Positions 36,690 to 48,940 of a stretch of 64,000 bases of DNA are shown in pieces. Every line of letters begins with the position of its first letter. The first letter of the stretch is position 1. Origin of the DNA: Ceratotherium simum simum (taxonomy: Eukaryota; Chordata; Mammalia; Perissodactyla; Rhinocerotidae); NCBI RefSeq assembly GCF_000283155.1, contig NW_004454171.1, forward strand, positions 10,127,712-10,191,711, written 5' to 3'. Made by a program: the position numbers and the translations under genes. The notes under the pieces were generated by a model. It ran no database searches, had not been told where the DNA came from, and worked only from the letters and a program-made list of their open reading frames with translations.

Positions 36690-37100
36690 TGTCCTAAGGG
36701 GCCTGCTGTGTTCTAGACTTACTCTTCCGTACCTCATTGTGTAATAGCAGTCCAATTTCCCCTTGGTATTCAGGATCAATCACCTCAGCCAGTGCTGTAA
36801 TTTCCTTTTTGCCTCTTAATTCAGAGACATGAGGAACTCAAAGTGGTCCAGTGGCAGTCTTCCAGTTAAATGGAATCATTATGTCTCCTGGTAGAACCAC
36901 ACTTCCCTTTGGAACTAAGACTTCTACATCAGCAGAGCATAAAGGTGTGGGTACAGGAAAGAAAAATTTTGCTACTGGACCACTACGAGTAATAGTGAGC
37001 AGTGCTACTCCTGTTTCTGCCCCAAGACTCCTGGACTCATGAAACCTGGCTGTGGGAGAAACAGCACCATGTATTGGACCCTGATTTAGAGCAGACACAG
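36690..37100 (-). pseudogene. ERVL dUTPase remnant
   Basis: The minus strand encodes a dUTPase-like region with the conserved motif ALAEVIDPEYQGEIG at about 36,750-36,795, corresponding to the uracil-binding motif of the trimeric dUTPase fold. A preceding open segment (36,838-37,098) has VLPGDI. A dUTPase after integrase is typical of ERVL. Stops and frame shifts make it non-functional. Confidence 0.82.
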
Positions 37101-37109
37101 CCTCCTGGA

Positions 37110-38100
37110 GAAGGTATTACCACCTAGCTGGCAATGTAACTGAGTCTTTAAAAGGCTTTTCCACAGTTCTATAAAGCCAGCTGCTTCAGGATGATAGGGA
37201 ACATAGTAAGACCAGTGAATTCTGCAAGAAAGGGACCATTGCTGCATTTCATTTGCTGTGAAGTGAGTTCCTTGGTCAGAAGTAATGCTGTGTGGAATAC
37301 TGTGCTGGTGGATAAAGTATTAATTATGTAAATCCATGGATGGTAGTTTTGGCAGAAGTATTGTGTGCAATGAAAGCAAAGCTGTGTCCAGAGTAAGGGT
37401 TTACTCCTATAAGAACAAAGCACTGCCCCTTCCATGGTGGAAGTGGTCCAATGTAATCAACCTACCCCTGGGTAGCTAACTGATCACCCTGGGGAATGAT
37501 GCCATATTGAGTGTTGGCGTCAAATTGGGCACTCAGCAGTAGCTGTAGCCACATTGGCCTTGATGAGAAGAAGTCCATGTTGCTGAGCCAGGCCTAACCT
37601 CCATTCTTGTCACCATAGCCACTCTGTTCATGAGCCCATTGGGCAATGACAGGGTGGCTAGTAAAGAGATTGATTTGTATCCACAGAGCAGATCAACCCA
37701 TCCACTTGATTATTAAAATCCTGCTCTGCTGAGGTCACCTTTTGGTAAGCATTCACATAAGACACAAATAATTTCACTTGATTGTCCATTCAAAGAGGTC
37801 TATCCACATATCTCTTCCCTAGACCTTCTTGTCACCAATATTTCAGTCACATTCCTTCCAAGTCCTTGACCATCCAGCCAAATCATTGGCCACAGCCCTT
37901 GAATTGGAATATGATTGCACCTCTAGCCATTTATCCTTCTAAGCAAAATGAAGAAACAGGTGCACTGCTTTAAGGTCTGCCCAATGGGAGGAGTTTCCTT
38001 CATCACTCTCCTCGGGGGTGTTCCAGAACGGGCGGCAGTGTTGCTCCACTTGGGGTGGTGCCTGGGTATAGCATGGAACCATCTGTCGACCAGGCCTGAG
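37110..38100 (-). pseudogene. ERVL integrase remnant
   Basis: Catalytic-core landmarks are readable on the minus strand. VDYIGPL carries the first acidic residue, and its preceding Trp codon is replaced by TAG at 37,462-37,464. TSDQGTHFT at about 37,255-37,282 carries the second Asp. AGFIELW, followed within a few residues by LLK, lies near 37,145-37,190 and holds the Glu. The core has the family's order and spacing, but several stops break it. The upstream zinc-binding part is too decayed to locate precisely. Confidence 0.85.
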
Positions 38101-38399
38101 CTTTCTCTCCTTTAGTCAGCTAATCATAGAGAACTCTCTGTGCAGCCGTAGGTAGGGGCCAGGAGAGAGAAGGTAATGTAGCAGGAATGAGGACCATGGG
38201 TGTTTGGGCTACTGTCTTATGTAACTTACTTGTGCCTTCAGGGCCTGCTCAAGCCTGATCTCATAGATAGCACTTCCTTTGATGATGAAACACTGCTGGT
38301 CATGCCCAACTCTATGGCTTGGTGGGTCAGACAACAGCCAGTACATGATGGGCAGCTCAGGTCACATGGTAGCTTTTGCTCTAAAATCCTAAGGTTCTG

Positions 38400-39300
38400 A
38401 GTTGTGATTTACCTATTGGGTCTGTGAAAGGCTCCAAACAGTATCTCTATCTGCCATTGACAATTCAAGCACCATCGGATCTGCTGGATCCATTGGCCCA
38501 AGTGGCAGAACAGCTTGCAAGCAGCGTAGACTTGTTCCAGGATTTTCTCTTGTTTTGGGCTCCTTTCAAAACTAACAGCTTTTCTAGTCACTCAGTAAAC
38601 GGGCTGGAGTAGCGCACCCAAATGAGGAATGTATTGCTTCCAAAATCCAGAGACCCGCTAGGCATTGTGCTTCTTTTTTGGCTATTGTAGGGATCAGATG
38701 TAATAACTTATCCTTCACCTCAGAAGGGATATCTCAACATGCCTCACACCACTGGACCCCCAGAAATTTCACTGGGGTGGAAGAGCCCTGAATTCTTGTC
38801 AGATTTATTTCCCACCATTTAACATGCAAATGTCTTACCAATAAGTCTCGAGAAGTTGCTACTTCTTATTCAGTAGTTCCAATCAACAGAATATCATCAG
38901 CGTAATGGACCCGTGTGATGTCTTGTGGAAAAGAGAGGCAATCAAGGTCCTTGAGACTAAATTATGACATAGGGATAGAGAATTGATAAACTGCTGAAGT
39001 AGAACAGTGAAGGTGTATTTCTGGCTTTGACAGCTAAAGGCAAACTGCTTCTAGTGGTCTTATTAACAGATATAGAGAAATAAACTTTTTCAAGATCAAT
39101 AGCTACACACCAGATACCGGGAGATGTGTTAATTTGCTCAAGCAAGAAAACCACATTTGGAACAGCAGCTGCAGCTGGAGTCATCACCTGGTTAAGTTTA
39201 TGATAATCCATTGACATTCTTCAATAACTATCTGTTTTCTTCACAGGCCATCTAAGTGAGTTGAATGAGGATGTGGTGGAAATCATCACCTCTGCACCTT
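38400..39300 (-). pseudogene. ERVL reverse transcriptase / RNase H remnant
   Basis: An 86-codon open fragment (38,957-39,217) begins with DYHKLNQV and continues to AIDLEKVYF, two conserved parts of the retroviral RT palm. Further on, HYADDIL at about 38,890-38,907 is the polymerase catalytic YxDD motif. Another open fragment (38,409-38,591) matches the connection region before RNase H. Frameshifts and stops separate these pieces. Confidence 0.9.
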
Positions 39301-41521
39301 CAAGTCCTTGATGATGCCGCTAATCTCTGCAATACCTCCAGGAATGCAGTATTGATTTTGGTTTACCATATTCCTATGTAGAGGCAGGTCTAGTGGCTTC
39401 TACTTGGCTTTTCCTACCATACTTCACGGGTCAGAGAAACAATGTGGAGATTCTTCAAGATGTTAAATATTTCTATTCTAATTGTGCATTTTGGAATTGG
39501 GGAAATAACCACAGGATGAGTTCAGAGACTCACTGTGAGACAGACCTGAGCTAAGATTCTGTTGATCACTTGATCTCCATAAGTTGGACCACAGTGACAT
39601 TTTGTGTTTCCTGGAATTAGTGTCATTTCCCAGCTATGGTCCAGTCATCCCCCAAAAGTCTGATTACTTCCTTTTCCCCAGTGTACAATCACTCTTGTGA
39701 AAAGCTGTGAATCTCTGTGGGGAAGGCTGAGAGAAAGATTAACAGTATGAATTTTGACAGTGTTGTGGGGTCCTTCTCCAGGGGGCCTGGTCTCCTCTTC
39801 ATTCAAGGGGCTCTGGGTGTGTAAAGTGGCTCAAGTCTGGGCATTGACTCAGGGGCCATGACGCTCTGTTTTGGTGATTCATGTTAGACTTCTATCACTT
39901 GACCTGGAACTTTTCCACATATGCAAATCAAGTAAGAATTTAGTAGACTGCCCTTCCATTTCTCTTGTAGGGAAACTATGATCAACTGGCCATCAACATA
40001 ATTCTCTGTGAGTCAAGCTATTCTGATTGCTGCTTTGACTCTGCTATCCATTATGGTAACCATTCCCAATTTGTCTTTGGTGATTAAGTGCCACTAGTGG
40101 CTCTTGCTGACCTGGGATCCAATGATCTCCATGACATTTAAGGATCCCAGTTCAGTGGCAGCAGTTCCCACTATAATTTCTGATCTACAGAGAAGAATGA
40201 CCAGAGAGTTCTTCAAGGATATTGAGGCTCCTTTCACAAATTTATTTTTCATAATTATGGTAAAGGTGTGTCCTCTGGCCCCTTGGCCATGGAGGTGAGC
40301 AGATCTTACATGATAAATCCACTCTAACCATTCCTATCCATTGGAATCTATCCATTCCAATATCCCTAAGCCTTTGGGTATATTCTTCTACAGTATACCA
40401 AGGAAGTTCTGGCATTTCAACTTCATTTAGGGCAGGCCACTTTTTGGTCTATGTTTCAGCCAACTAAAAAAACCAAAAAAACACTTAGAGCCCTTTCTAA
40501 CTCCTCAAGTTACAAAATTAAAATCAGAATCTTTGTTTAGTGGGTCCAATAAACTTAGCCTGACCCAGTGTTATGTTCCTTCTACCATTATCCCACAACT
40601 TTAATATCAGTTCCCACACATATTCCCCAGATTCGTGTCTGTATAAATTGTAAAAATCATGTAGTCTTTTGGAGTGTAACGCATCTCCTCATGGGTCACT
40701 CTTTTCACGTAATTTTTTGGGGCCTGCTGAACTTACGTATGGCTATGGGTCTAAGAAGCAGAGAGGGTGTTAGAGCATATCCTGAGAAGAATCAGACATA
40801 TCTTTCAAGGCAATTCCTTTAGGGGAGGCCATTACAATTTCAACAGGCAAAGCAGGGTTAATCTTCTCAGATGAGTGTAGAAGGGCTGTTTCTACCGGTG
40901 AAGACTCATTGGCCCCAGCCTCATCAGGATCTACCCATGTGCCTCATTCCAATTTTCAGGACTCCGTTCCTTCCCAATCAATGCCCTTATTTCAATCACC
41001 TTGTAAAGTCGGGAACTCAATTTGCATTATAATTCAGCCACTCATTGCATGAGATTCTGGGTCTAGTTTTCATAAAGCTCAGCCCTGTGGCTACAGGAGC
41101 TAAGAATTTCTTTCAGCGCAAACATAGAAACTTTCTGGTCATTTGTGTTGCGCTGGAAGTGGGAATTTGAATCCCTGAACTCATCTTTTTCTTTCCCCAT
41201 GTTGTCCAGAGCAGTTAGGGGCAAATAGTCAATCTCATTATACTCGTTAGTTTGACAAAGTGTTCTAAGGTATCCAGTATATGGTCATCCAGAATCTTGC
41301 CTCTTGTAAGTATTTGGTGAGGAATATCCAGTGGTGATATTTTGTACATTTCTATTGCCACATTGATATAACATGATCAATTGCCATGGATTATCAGTAC
41401 CCTCTTTACCACTGGAAATAGAGTCATTAGTGCATTTAAACCTAATCCAATTAGAGAACCAATTCCAGAAACCTCAGAACCAATTCAGAAAACTCATCCT
41501 TAAGATTCTGTTCCTCTAGAG

Positions 41522-41536
41522 CCACTCTTGATAACA
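41522..41536 (-). other. ERVL primer-binding site
   Basis: Minus-strand TGTTATCAAGAGTGG lies just downstream of the 5' LTR. It matches most positions of a tRNA-Leu primer-binding site (TGGTGTCAGGAGTGG), with three mismatches in 15, which fits ERVL elements. Confidence 0.7.
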
Positions 41537-41543
41537 AAATTGG

Positions 41544-41591
41544 TGTCAGTCAGAGTTCCCCAGAGAAACAGAATTAACAGGATGGATGGAT

Positions 41592-41629
<38 letters not shown>

Positions 41630-42023
41630 GAGATAGAGAGATAGATAGAGAGATAGATAGATAGAGATAGAGGGAGAGTGATTTATTTTAAGGAATTGGC
41701 TCACACAGTTGTGGGGGCTGGCAAGTCTGAAATCTGTAGGGCTGGCCGGAAGGCTGAAAACTCAGGTGGGATTTTTATGTCACAGCCTTGAAGCAGAATT
41801 CCTTCTTCTCCAGGGAATCTCAATTTTTGCTCTTAAGGTCTTCAACTGATTGAATGAGGCCCATCCACATGATTGAGGGTAATCTCTGTTATTCAAAGTC
41901 AAGTGACTGTAGGTGGTAAAGGCATCTACAAAACACCTTCACAGCAACATGTAGACTAGTCTTTGACCAAACAACTGGGCACCATAGCCTAGTTAAGTTG
42001 ACATATAAAATTTACTCATCACA
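41544..42023 (-). mobile_element. ERVL 5' LTR
   Basis: About 480 bp. On the plus strand it goes from TGTCAGTCAGAGTTCC to TTTACTCATCACA. Read on the minus strand it begins TGTGATGAGTAAATTTTATA, typical of MLT2-type LTRs. It differs from its partner chiefly by the expanded GATA tract. Confidence 0.93.
41581..41672. repeat. (GATA)n/(GAGA)n microsatellite in the 5' LTR
   Basis: GATG units pass into a long GATA run and then mixed GATA/GAGA units, within the 5' LTR. The other LTR has only a short ATGTATGTATG run at the same place. Confidence 0.95.
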
Positions 42024-42115
42024 CAATTTAATATACAAAATAACTGAAACTCAGAGAATTCAAGCAATATACTCCTATTCATCCAATTAGTAAGTGGTGG
42101 AGACATTTTTTCCTC
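42024..42115 (-). repeat. MIR, part 2 (split by provirus)
   Basis: Resumes the MIR interrupted at 35,289: AACTGAAACTCAGAGAATTC, then AAGTGGTGGAGACATT matching AAGTGGCAGAGCC of reversed MIR. Together with part 1 this marks the pre-integration target. Confidence 0.75.
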
Positions 42116-43534
42116 AGGTTCATTGTTTCCAGAGCCCAAGGTTTTAAGACCTTGACTCAAAGGCCTTGACCTTGCCTGCCAGACAACAATGCTACTCAAC
42201 CAGGGACAGATGTTAGCTGTAGGAAAGGCTTGGTTTAAGGGCCACCAGTAAGAACCCAGGTGAGCCCCAACTGCTCTTTTCAAAAGAGTGAAAATCCATA
42301 GAAGAATAAACCCCACGCCAAAGTTAATGCAGCCACAAGCTACAAAATCAAAACAAGCTTCTCATAATTATCTGCCAGCCACTGAGTCAGGCAAGAGCTG
42401 TTTTGAAGTCTTGGCCAGAGTATGGCCAAAAATCCTTAGTGTGAGCATTTCCCGTGCTCTGGATAGATTCATTGAAGGTCAATGAATTTCAGGCTCTTGA
42501 CTCCTTTTGGAGCAGAAGAATAAAATTTAGCTCCACACTTAGCTTTTATGAATTACACATTAATACACTCTAGAAGAGAATCAAGGTAATAGAGAATATA
42601 TACAAGCTATGGGTCTTATAAATCTAGGAACAAATAATGCAAATAAAGGTCCCTCCAGGAATGAACAGGTGCAAATTGTCTTATGGAACAGATGTGTTTC
42701 TGGGAAATTAGGTATTAATTGCATTAAAAAAATCTTTTAAAAAATGCATAGGGGAGTTGCCTTTTTTCAGGCATGACTGTTTGAATTCTTTTGCAAAGTG
42801 AGTAAGCAATTCCTGAAGTATATCACATAAATCTCAACTTTTATGTGTCAGATTTGCTTAAAGTGAGATCCCCCTGTGGTATTATAATTTGTCCTGTCTG
42901 GATCATAAAGACAAATTCTTCCCTCCAACCTCTGCGCTATCAGCAACATTCATGATTTCTTTTTAATTTGCATACTCTAAAATTCTCTCCTTTTCAATTT
43001 GTGATTTGGTTGGTATTCATATAAAATGTCAAACTGCTATTTCAGATGGTAGAAGGTAGCATTTTTTTCCAACTGTCTCTTATACGCAGATTAATTCCTG
43101 CAGTGACTGAAAACTTAGAGTTGGGGTTGGAGGCAAAGGAGAGAAATGAAATATATCAAGAACCCACAGAAAAAGCATTTAATTGTGACCTACTTATTAT
43201 TATTTTTAACAGCATGACCCCTACGGACAACATTCTTATTTGCTTTGAAGTTTAATTTTAATTGCCACTACTTTCTAGGTGACTTCAAATTACCCCAGTA
43301 ACTATTTTTTTTTTCCTTGTCTCTCTCTTTTTCTGGAAGAACTAGTGAAAGGCCCTATGGGCAAATCAATGTACTGAACTGCACAAGGTGAAGCTCGGAA
43401 CAGGTAAATAAACTCCAGGAAAGTGAGAGTCATGTCTTTTAACTGCCTTCATTTAAGTTGGCTTGCATTTCTACTTCAGCACCAAAGTCCATATACTCTG
43501 TAGATTCCTAGGAGCAGTTAAGAAGGGGGGTGGG
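42116..43534. other. Intergenic, nothing recognised
   Basis: About 1.4 kb of unique-looking sequence. Overlapping ORFs at 41,993-42,485 cover LTR, MIR and flank and are not genes. Confidence 0.4.
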
Positions 43535-43778
43535 GGGCTGGCCCAGTGGCACAAGCGGTTAAGTGCGCGCACTCTGCTGCGGCAGCCCGGGGTTCGCCGG
43601 TTCGGATCCCAGGCGCGCACCGACGCACCACTTGGCAAGCCATGCTGTGGCGGCGTCCCATATAAAGTAGAGGAAGATGGGCACAGATGTTAGCCCAGGG
43701 CCAGTCTTCCTCAGCAAAGAAAGAAGAGGATTGGCAGATGTTAGCACAGGGCTGATCTCCTCACACACACACAAAAAA
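43535..43778 (+). repeat. ERE SINE, short form, well preserved
   Basis: A plus-strand ERE with the head GGGGCTGGCCCAGTGGC, A-box region CACAAGCGGTTAAG, B box GGTTCGGATCC and two GATGTTAGC units, ending in a (CA)/A-rich tail. A degenerate duplication (AGAAGGGGGG / AGAAGGTGGGG) bounds it. Confidence 0.95.
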
Positions 43779-45624
43779 GAAGGTGGGGAGGGAAAAGGAC
43801 CCTTAGAGACATTTAAAATCTGACCCTGATTAAACCTTCTGACATCTGCCCCTGACCAAAGCTTTTGGTCCAAACGTTTATGACACGTTTCTTTGTATTT
43901 TCTTAATGAAAACACCTACAATCTCAGGGGAAATGGAATAAAATGGCTAAGTGTCTGACCCAGCCTCAGAAAAGGAAAAAAGAAATTCTTAAGAATCATT
44001 TTGTACATAAATTATGGTTGGCGAAATACAGTGGAATTCATGAAGTATTGTTGGGAATTGACAAAAGTGTGTGTGTGTGAGTCTGTGTGCACCTGTGTCT
44101 GTGTGAGTTAAGGGACAGAACTATGGCAAGGCAATACAAGAATTCACTTTTGGGAACTATTATGCCAAGATATAAGGAGAAATTATGAATATTTAAAAGA
44201 GAAAAGCCACGCAACAGAGCAGTATTGAGGAGATAGCAATTCATCCCTGGGAAAAATATTTATGAAAAAAATTAGAAAAGGCCTGAATGTGTCAGAATGA
44301 GGTGTCCCCCAAAAGAAATCATATAAGGATTGTGTATCAGGGAAAGGAGAGGAGGGCAGAGGACCCAGGAATACATGATGGTGGGAGGAGCCTGAAATAA
44401 AGTGAGGCCACTGGTCCTCCCCAGCCTTTTCAAGCACTCTAGCTCAAGAACCTTCCCCCTTCAGTACGACCCCCACAGTATTCTCATTCCTAGTTCTGAA
44501 TATTGAACTCAAAACTCATTGCGTTCTTTTTAACTTTCATTTCTATAGTATGCTTTCAATATTTACATAACTTTTTTTCAAATTAATATATTTTTCTCTT
44601 TTGTACTTCTTGGAAAATTCCCATCTCCCCAGCAAATCTGATACAGCCATCCGCCGAGAATGAGGGTCTGGACAAGGACGGTACAGCAGCACTCTGAAAA
44701 GAAAGAGTTGATGTTAAACTTCTGCCATTCCAAATAGGATTTTGCAACAAAACAATAGGCTTGCATGCTTGGCTTTATATAGGAAAAGAGGATTTTCTAA
44801 ATTACTTTAGGCCTGGACAACTTGGATCATAGAGTTTATTCTTTAAAGGTAGAGAAGATACCCCCTCCACCCATGAGGGAGTGGGAAGAAAATATGATGA
44901 GGGAAAAACTTGAGGCCTATCCCTTCTAGTCTGGTGGGATCTGGGATAGAGAAAGGAGAGAGAGGGAGAGCAAGAAGGTCAGATACCAGGTTCTTATCCC
45001 TCTACCAATTCCAGCTTCTGGTTCAACCATCTGGTGTGGAGGAGTGGCTTTAGGAAACACAGAGAGGCATGGGAAAGTCCAAGAATATTTAGGTTCCTGG
45101 CATACTTCCCCTGGCACAGGGGCCAGGGGGAGTTTGCAAACCCTTGGGAGAAACTCTATATACAGGCCGTTCTAACACACCAGGGGTGATGGCATGAGGC
45201 TGGTGGCAGATGGCAGATGGTTGAGTAGAGCAGCTATTCTGAGCCCCATGGCCTATACACAGTGTGCAAGAGAGCCAGATGAGTCTTTGTGCCCTGGTTA
45301 TGAGATGTGGAGGTGCTAAGAGTACCAGTGGACTGCAGAGCTCTGGGGTAAAAATTTGCCAAAGGCTGCAGAGCTGGGGATTTCTAAACCTGGGGCAAAT
45401 TTCTGGGAGTATAGGCCTGAGGGATGGCAGCAGCACAGATTGCAAAAGACTAGATGGAGGTGGCTCCTCAGCCGTCACCAGGCCAGTGAGAAAACCAATC
45501 AGACCTAAGGACTCTGTTTCTCTCCACCATCATGAGAACCCAGCAAGGCCCCTCTTATACCCAGACATACTAGAGAAAAAAGGGGAGGGGCCAAACATGA
45601 CATCATTTACAGAGAAGTTCATCA
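43779..45624. other. Intergenic, nothing firmly recognised
   Basis: About 1.8 kb with a GT-rich stretch near 44,070-44,105. The region 45,090-45,620 is GC-richer and holds overlapping 129- and 127-codon ORFs on opposite strands, without recognisable domains or splice structure. I regard these as chance frames. Confidence 0.4.
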
Positions 45625-45925
45625 TACCAAGCTGGACACTATGCTAAGTGAAATAAACCAATCACAGAAATACAAATACTGCATGACTCCACTATCTAAA
45701 ATAGTCAAATTCATAGAAGCAAAGAATAAAATGGTGGTTGTCAGGGGCTAGGGTGAGGGGGAAATAAGGAGTTGCTGATCAATAGGTATAAACTTTCAGT
45801 CATGCAAAATGAATAAGTTCTGGAGATCTGCTGTACAACATAGTGCCTACTGTATAATACACTTAAAAATCTGTCAAGAAGGTAGATCTCATATTAAGTG
45901 TTCTTACCACAACAATTTTAAAAAA
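45625..45925 (+). mobile_element. L1 3'-end fragment
   Basis: ACACTATGCTAAGTGAAATA, GGTGGTTGTCAGGGGCTAGG, AGTTCTGGAGATCTGCTGTA and CATATTAAGTGTTCTTACCA form the last part of ORF2 and the 3' UTR of an L1 in the plus orientation, ending in an A-rich tail. It is strongly 5'-truncated. Confidence 0.88.
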
Positions 45926-47699
45926 AGAGTGAATGTTTATAAACAGAAAGGAAAGTGCTTAAATTAGAAGAAACTGAAATACTAATGATTGGCAAATCGA
46001 AGTGTCTCCCAGAGGGGTGGAGGCCTGGGAAGATGAGAGCGACACTGGGGAATAGGGAACGACATTTTCCTGCATATCGAAGTGTAGGGTCATTCTGCTT
46101 CAATTCATACAGTAGTTCATTCTTTATTATATGTTGATTGGGAAGCCTCTTAAGCAAACCAAACATTCTAAATGAAAATAAAAAATTTTCAGTTGACGTC
46201 AGGGATAATAATTGGATTTTTCCATTTTATGAAGGTAATTTTCTAGAAAACTGCTTTAATTACTCCTTTAGAACTTGCCATGAGATTTGATTCACAAAAA
46301 ATTAGAACACCTTAAGTACCTCTTTTTATGAACTATATATCTCTGTTGGATTTGTTTCATGTTTGCTGGATGGTAAACTCCTGAAGGGAAGAGAATAAAT
46401 TTTCTTTTCGTGAGCATGACACATTTTAGAGTGGTCACATGTGGATTTGGTGCAGAGTCCCCTTTATTAGCCAGGGGTACTATGGGTATATGTTTTAAAG
46501 AAAAGTGTAGTGATTGGGTTGAGTATTTGAATATCTGTGTAATTATTGTGCTGTAGCTTCATGACTTTCACAGAGTTTAAATTTCTGATTTTTCTTTGTC
46601 TTGAGACTTCAGGGCCCCAGACTGTTCCTTGAGGACACTTGGTCTTACAATTAGTTGGGATGTATTTTGCTGACCCCATTACTACTAACCTCTGCTGCTA
46701 TTTGCTCAATCCACAGGTTCAGCTCTCTCTATTGTTTCTATTTCTTCCTTGTTGCCTCTTATTTCCCCCTTTTTTGCTTCTTTTCTGGTACTTCTCAGTT
46801 TGATGCTTCTGGCACTAGGTTTTAATCATCTCATCTAGTTTACCTCAGGCCTCTTCCTTCACACTGGGCCTTCTGTCTTTTTAGTGTTTTCAGCATTTCT
46901 TGGCCATTTTGGCTACCAGTCACTGTCAAGCACTAATTCACTGCCAGGTTTGGGGCTGTTTCTGAACCCTGAGGCCATTAGACTGCCCATACATGGAAAA
47001 CATAGGTATTATAATGCAAAAAAAAAAAAAAAAATCAAGATGATTAAACTGGAACATCTGTCAGATGAAGCTTAAGAGGAGAATTTTAAAAACCAAGAAA
47101 GTGTGGCTGCTAAGTGGTAATAGATACAGAATAATTTCCTTCTATTTAATTTATGTTTGGGATACAAATGAAGCAACTGGATTATCAGAATTGTGTTATT
47201 TTAAATGAATCTGGAAACAAGCATATATGTACTCTCTTGATAATCTAAGAAAATGGAAATAAATAAGATCCCTTTCTAACAAGAAAGGGATGTGCCTTTA
47301 GAAGGACACACCAGTGAGTAAAATGCCCATGAGCATTCCTATAACAATGACCTCTTTGAGCTGAGGAGGAGAGAGAGCTATGTAAATGCCAAGTTATTTT
47401 TATATTCTTGGTACTTAAGATGCTCCCAAAAGGTCAAGCATTAGCTAAAGAGAATAGAATCTTGAAACGTAAATATTTTTAGCTTTTAACGGACCAGACC
47501 CATTCACTTGGAGGAAGCCTACCAGGGGTATCACAGATAAGGTGGATAAACAAGGTTACAAATTTTTACCAAAATATTAATATCTTGAATAGGTTTTAAC
47601 ACTTACAAATTGGTCCCAGGTGATTTGAATCCTAATCTATTAACAACTTTCTGTTCATTTGGCAGACCTGGGGATTAAATGGATTCATAAAAAATATCA
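45926..47699. other. Intergenic, nothing recognised
   Basis: About 1.8 kb of AT-rich sequence. A poly(A) run at about 47,018-47,035 has no recognisable retroposon body. Confidence 0.4.
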
Positions 47700-47790
47700 A
47701 GCATCTTAAAGACAGGGACTGAGTTCTTCAAAACTCAGTTCTCAATTCATAGAAGGTATCCAATAAAATCTCATTGAATTGACTAGGTCG
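47700..47790 (+). mobile_element. L2 3'-tail fragment
   Basis: GACAGGGACTGAGTTCTTCA, then GAAGGTATCCAATAAAATCT and CATTGAATTGAC, matches the terminal part of L2 (GACAGGGACTGT...AGTAGGTGCTCAATAAAT). Confidence 0.6.
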
Positions 47791-48940
47791 GAAAAGAGTG
47801 TAAGCCCATGGTGGAGAGCTGGACTATGAATTACAAAGAAATGTGACAACCAGTGAAATAGACTGTCATTTCATTGTTGTCTTGATTGAATTTAATATCG
47901 GAAAGAATCTCTCTTGGACAGACTGGAATTGCCTAATTCAAATATTAATTTTAAATTATCACGTATAAGAAAAGGTAGCGTTATAGCCTCACAATAAACT
48001 CACGGTCAGTTCTCTTTTGGATTTCATCTTAGACTCTTGATTGTAAAACCTATAAAAGTAATATTCTTGAGAAACTTTCTGAGTTTTTACAAATTGCTCT
48101 GTGGGAACTCAGACTTTCACTTGGAAGTACCCACTGTACACGTCACCAGCTACCAATGAGGTGGCAGAAATGGTGCTTCATCATCCTTTTCCAGCTGTTC
48201 AGGATCAAGTGTATACTTTGAACATAAAGCGAGTAAATTATATTAGTGTTGTGTCATGAGAAAGCCTAAAATAAATGCAGTGACCATCTTGGACCAAGGG
48301 GATAACACATATAGAAACAGAAATATAGGCTTCAAAATGATTGACTTACTCTTATTCCCAGTGCATCATCATCTGCAAGGTCAGTTTTCAGAGGGGGTGG
48401 CCACTCAGGAAAGTTGGTTAAAGGTAGTTGGAAAATTCAACTCTGTCCCTCCATGTATATCCCCATTTGGGTGTTAGAACAGCATAAACTTCATCACGAG
48501 AGGCAGATTACTTCAGTTTGTAATTTATCTCTTCCTTAAGTGTCCTCATAAAATTATAAATTTCTATGTACCCGAAGCCTACCTTTAGGAGGTTTACTCA
48601 AAAAGAGGTTCAGACCTACAGTATCACTGACTCCATAGTAACTGATAAAGGTGGTATGTTTCAAGAGCAAACTCAAAATATGTATTTAAAATGGGCCTTT
48701 CACTCATTTATCACCCTCAAGCAGCAGGTAGAATGCAATTATGGTATAGACTCTTCAAAGAACAGATTCCTCATTAACAGGATGGTTTCCTATTCTATCA
48801 AAGGATATTTAGCTCCTCAATAATTATCCTACTTGTGGTATTGCCTCCCCCTCTCATAACTCCATAGTTGACAGGTCCAAAGCAAGGACTAAAATGAGGA
48901 GTTTAGGCTACCGTTTGGTCAATCAGTTGGACGGACTTTC
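47791..48940. other. Intergenic, nothing recognised
   Basis: About 1.15 kb with no supportable gene. ORFs of 73 and 85 codons show no domains. Confidence 0.4.

Larger units (their letters stand above)
35290..42023 (-). mobile_element. Dead ERVL-class provirus, both LTRs
   Basis: A 6.7-kb endogenous retrovirus of the ERVL (MLT2/HERV-L-like) class, transcribed leftward. It has two LTRs in the same orientation, a Leu-type primer-binding site beside the 5' LTR and a polypurine tract beside the 3' LTR. Between them, in pol order on the minus strand, lie reverse transcriptase, an RNase H/connection segment, integrase and a dUTPase. No envelope region is visible, as expected for this class. Every domain contains stops or frame breaks, so no protein can be made. 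The right-hand third (about 39,300-41,520) should be gag and early pol, but I cannot show motifs there. It inserted into a MIR whose halves flank it. Confidence 0.93.

Noticed and set aside
38409..39217. ERVL pol fragments as functional genes
   Set aside because: Open stretches are under 90 codons and separated by stops and frameshifts. They are remnants.
45089..45647. 129- and 127-codon ORFs on opposite strands
   Set aside because: Mutually overlapping, low-complexity Pro/Ser-rich or Gly/Ser-rich translations with no domains. Only one could be real and neither has support.
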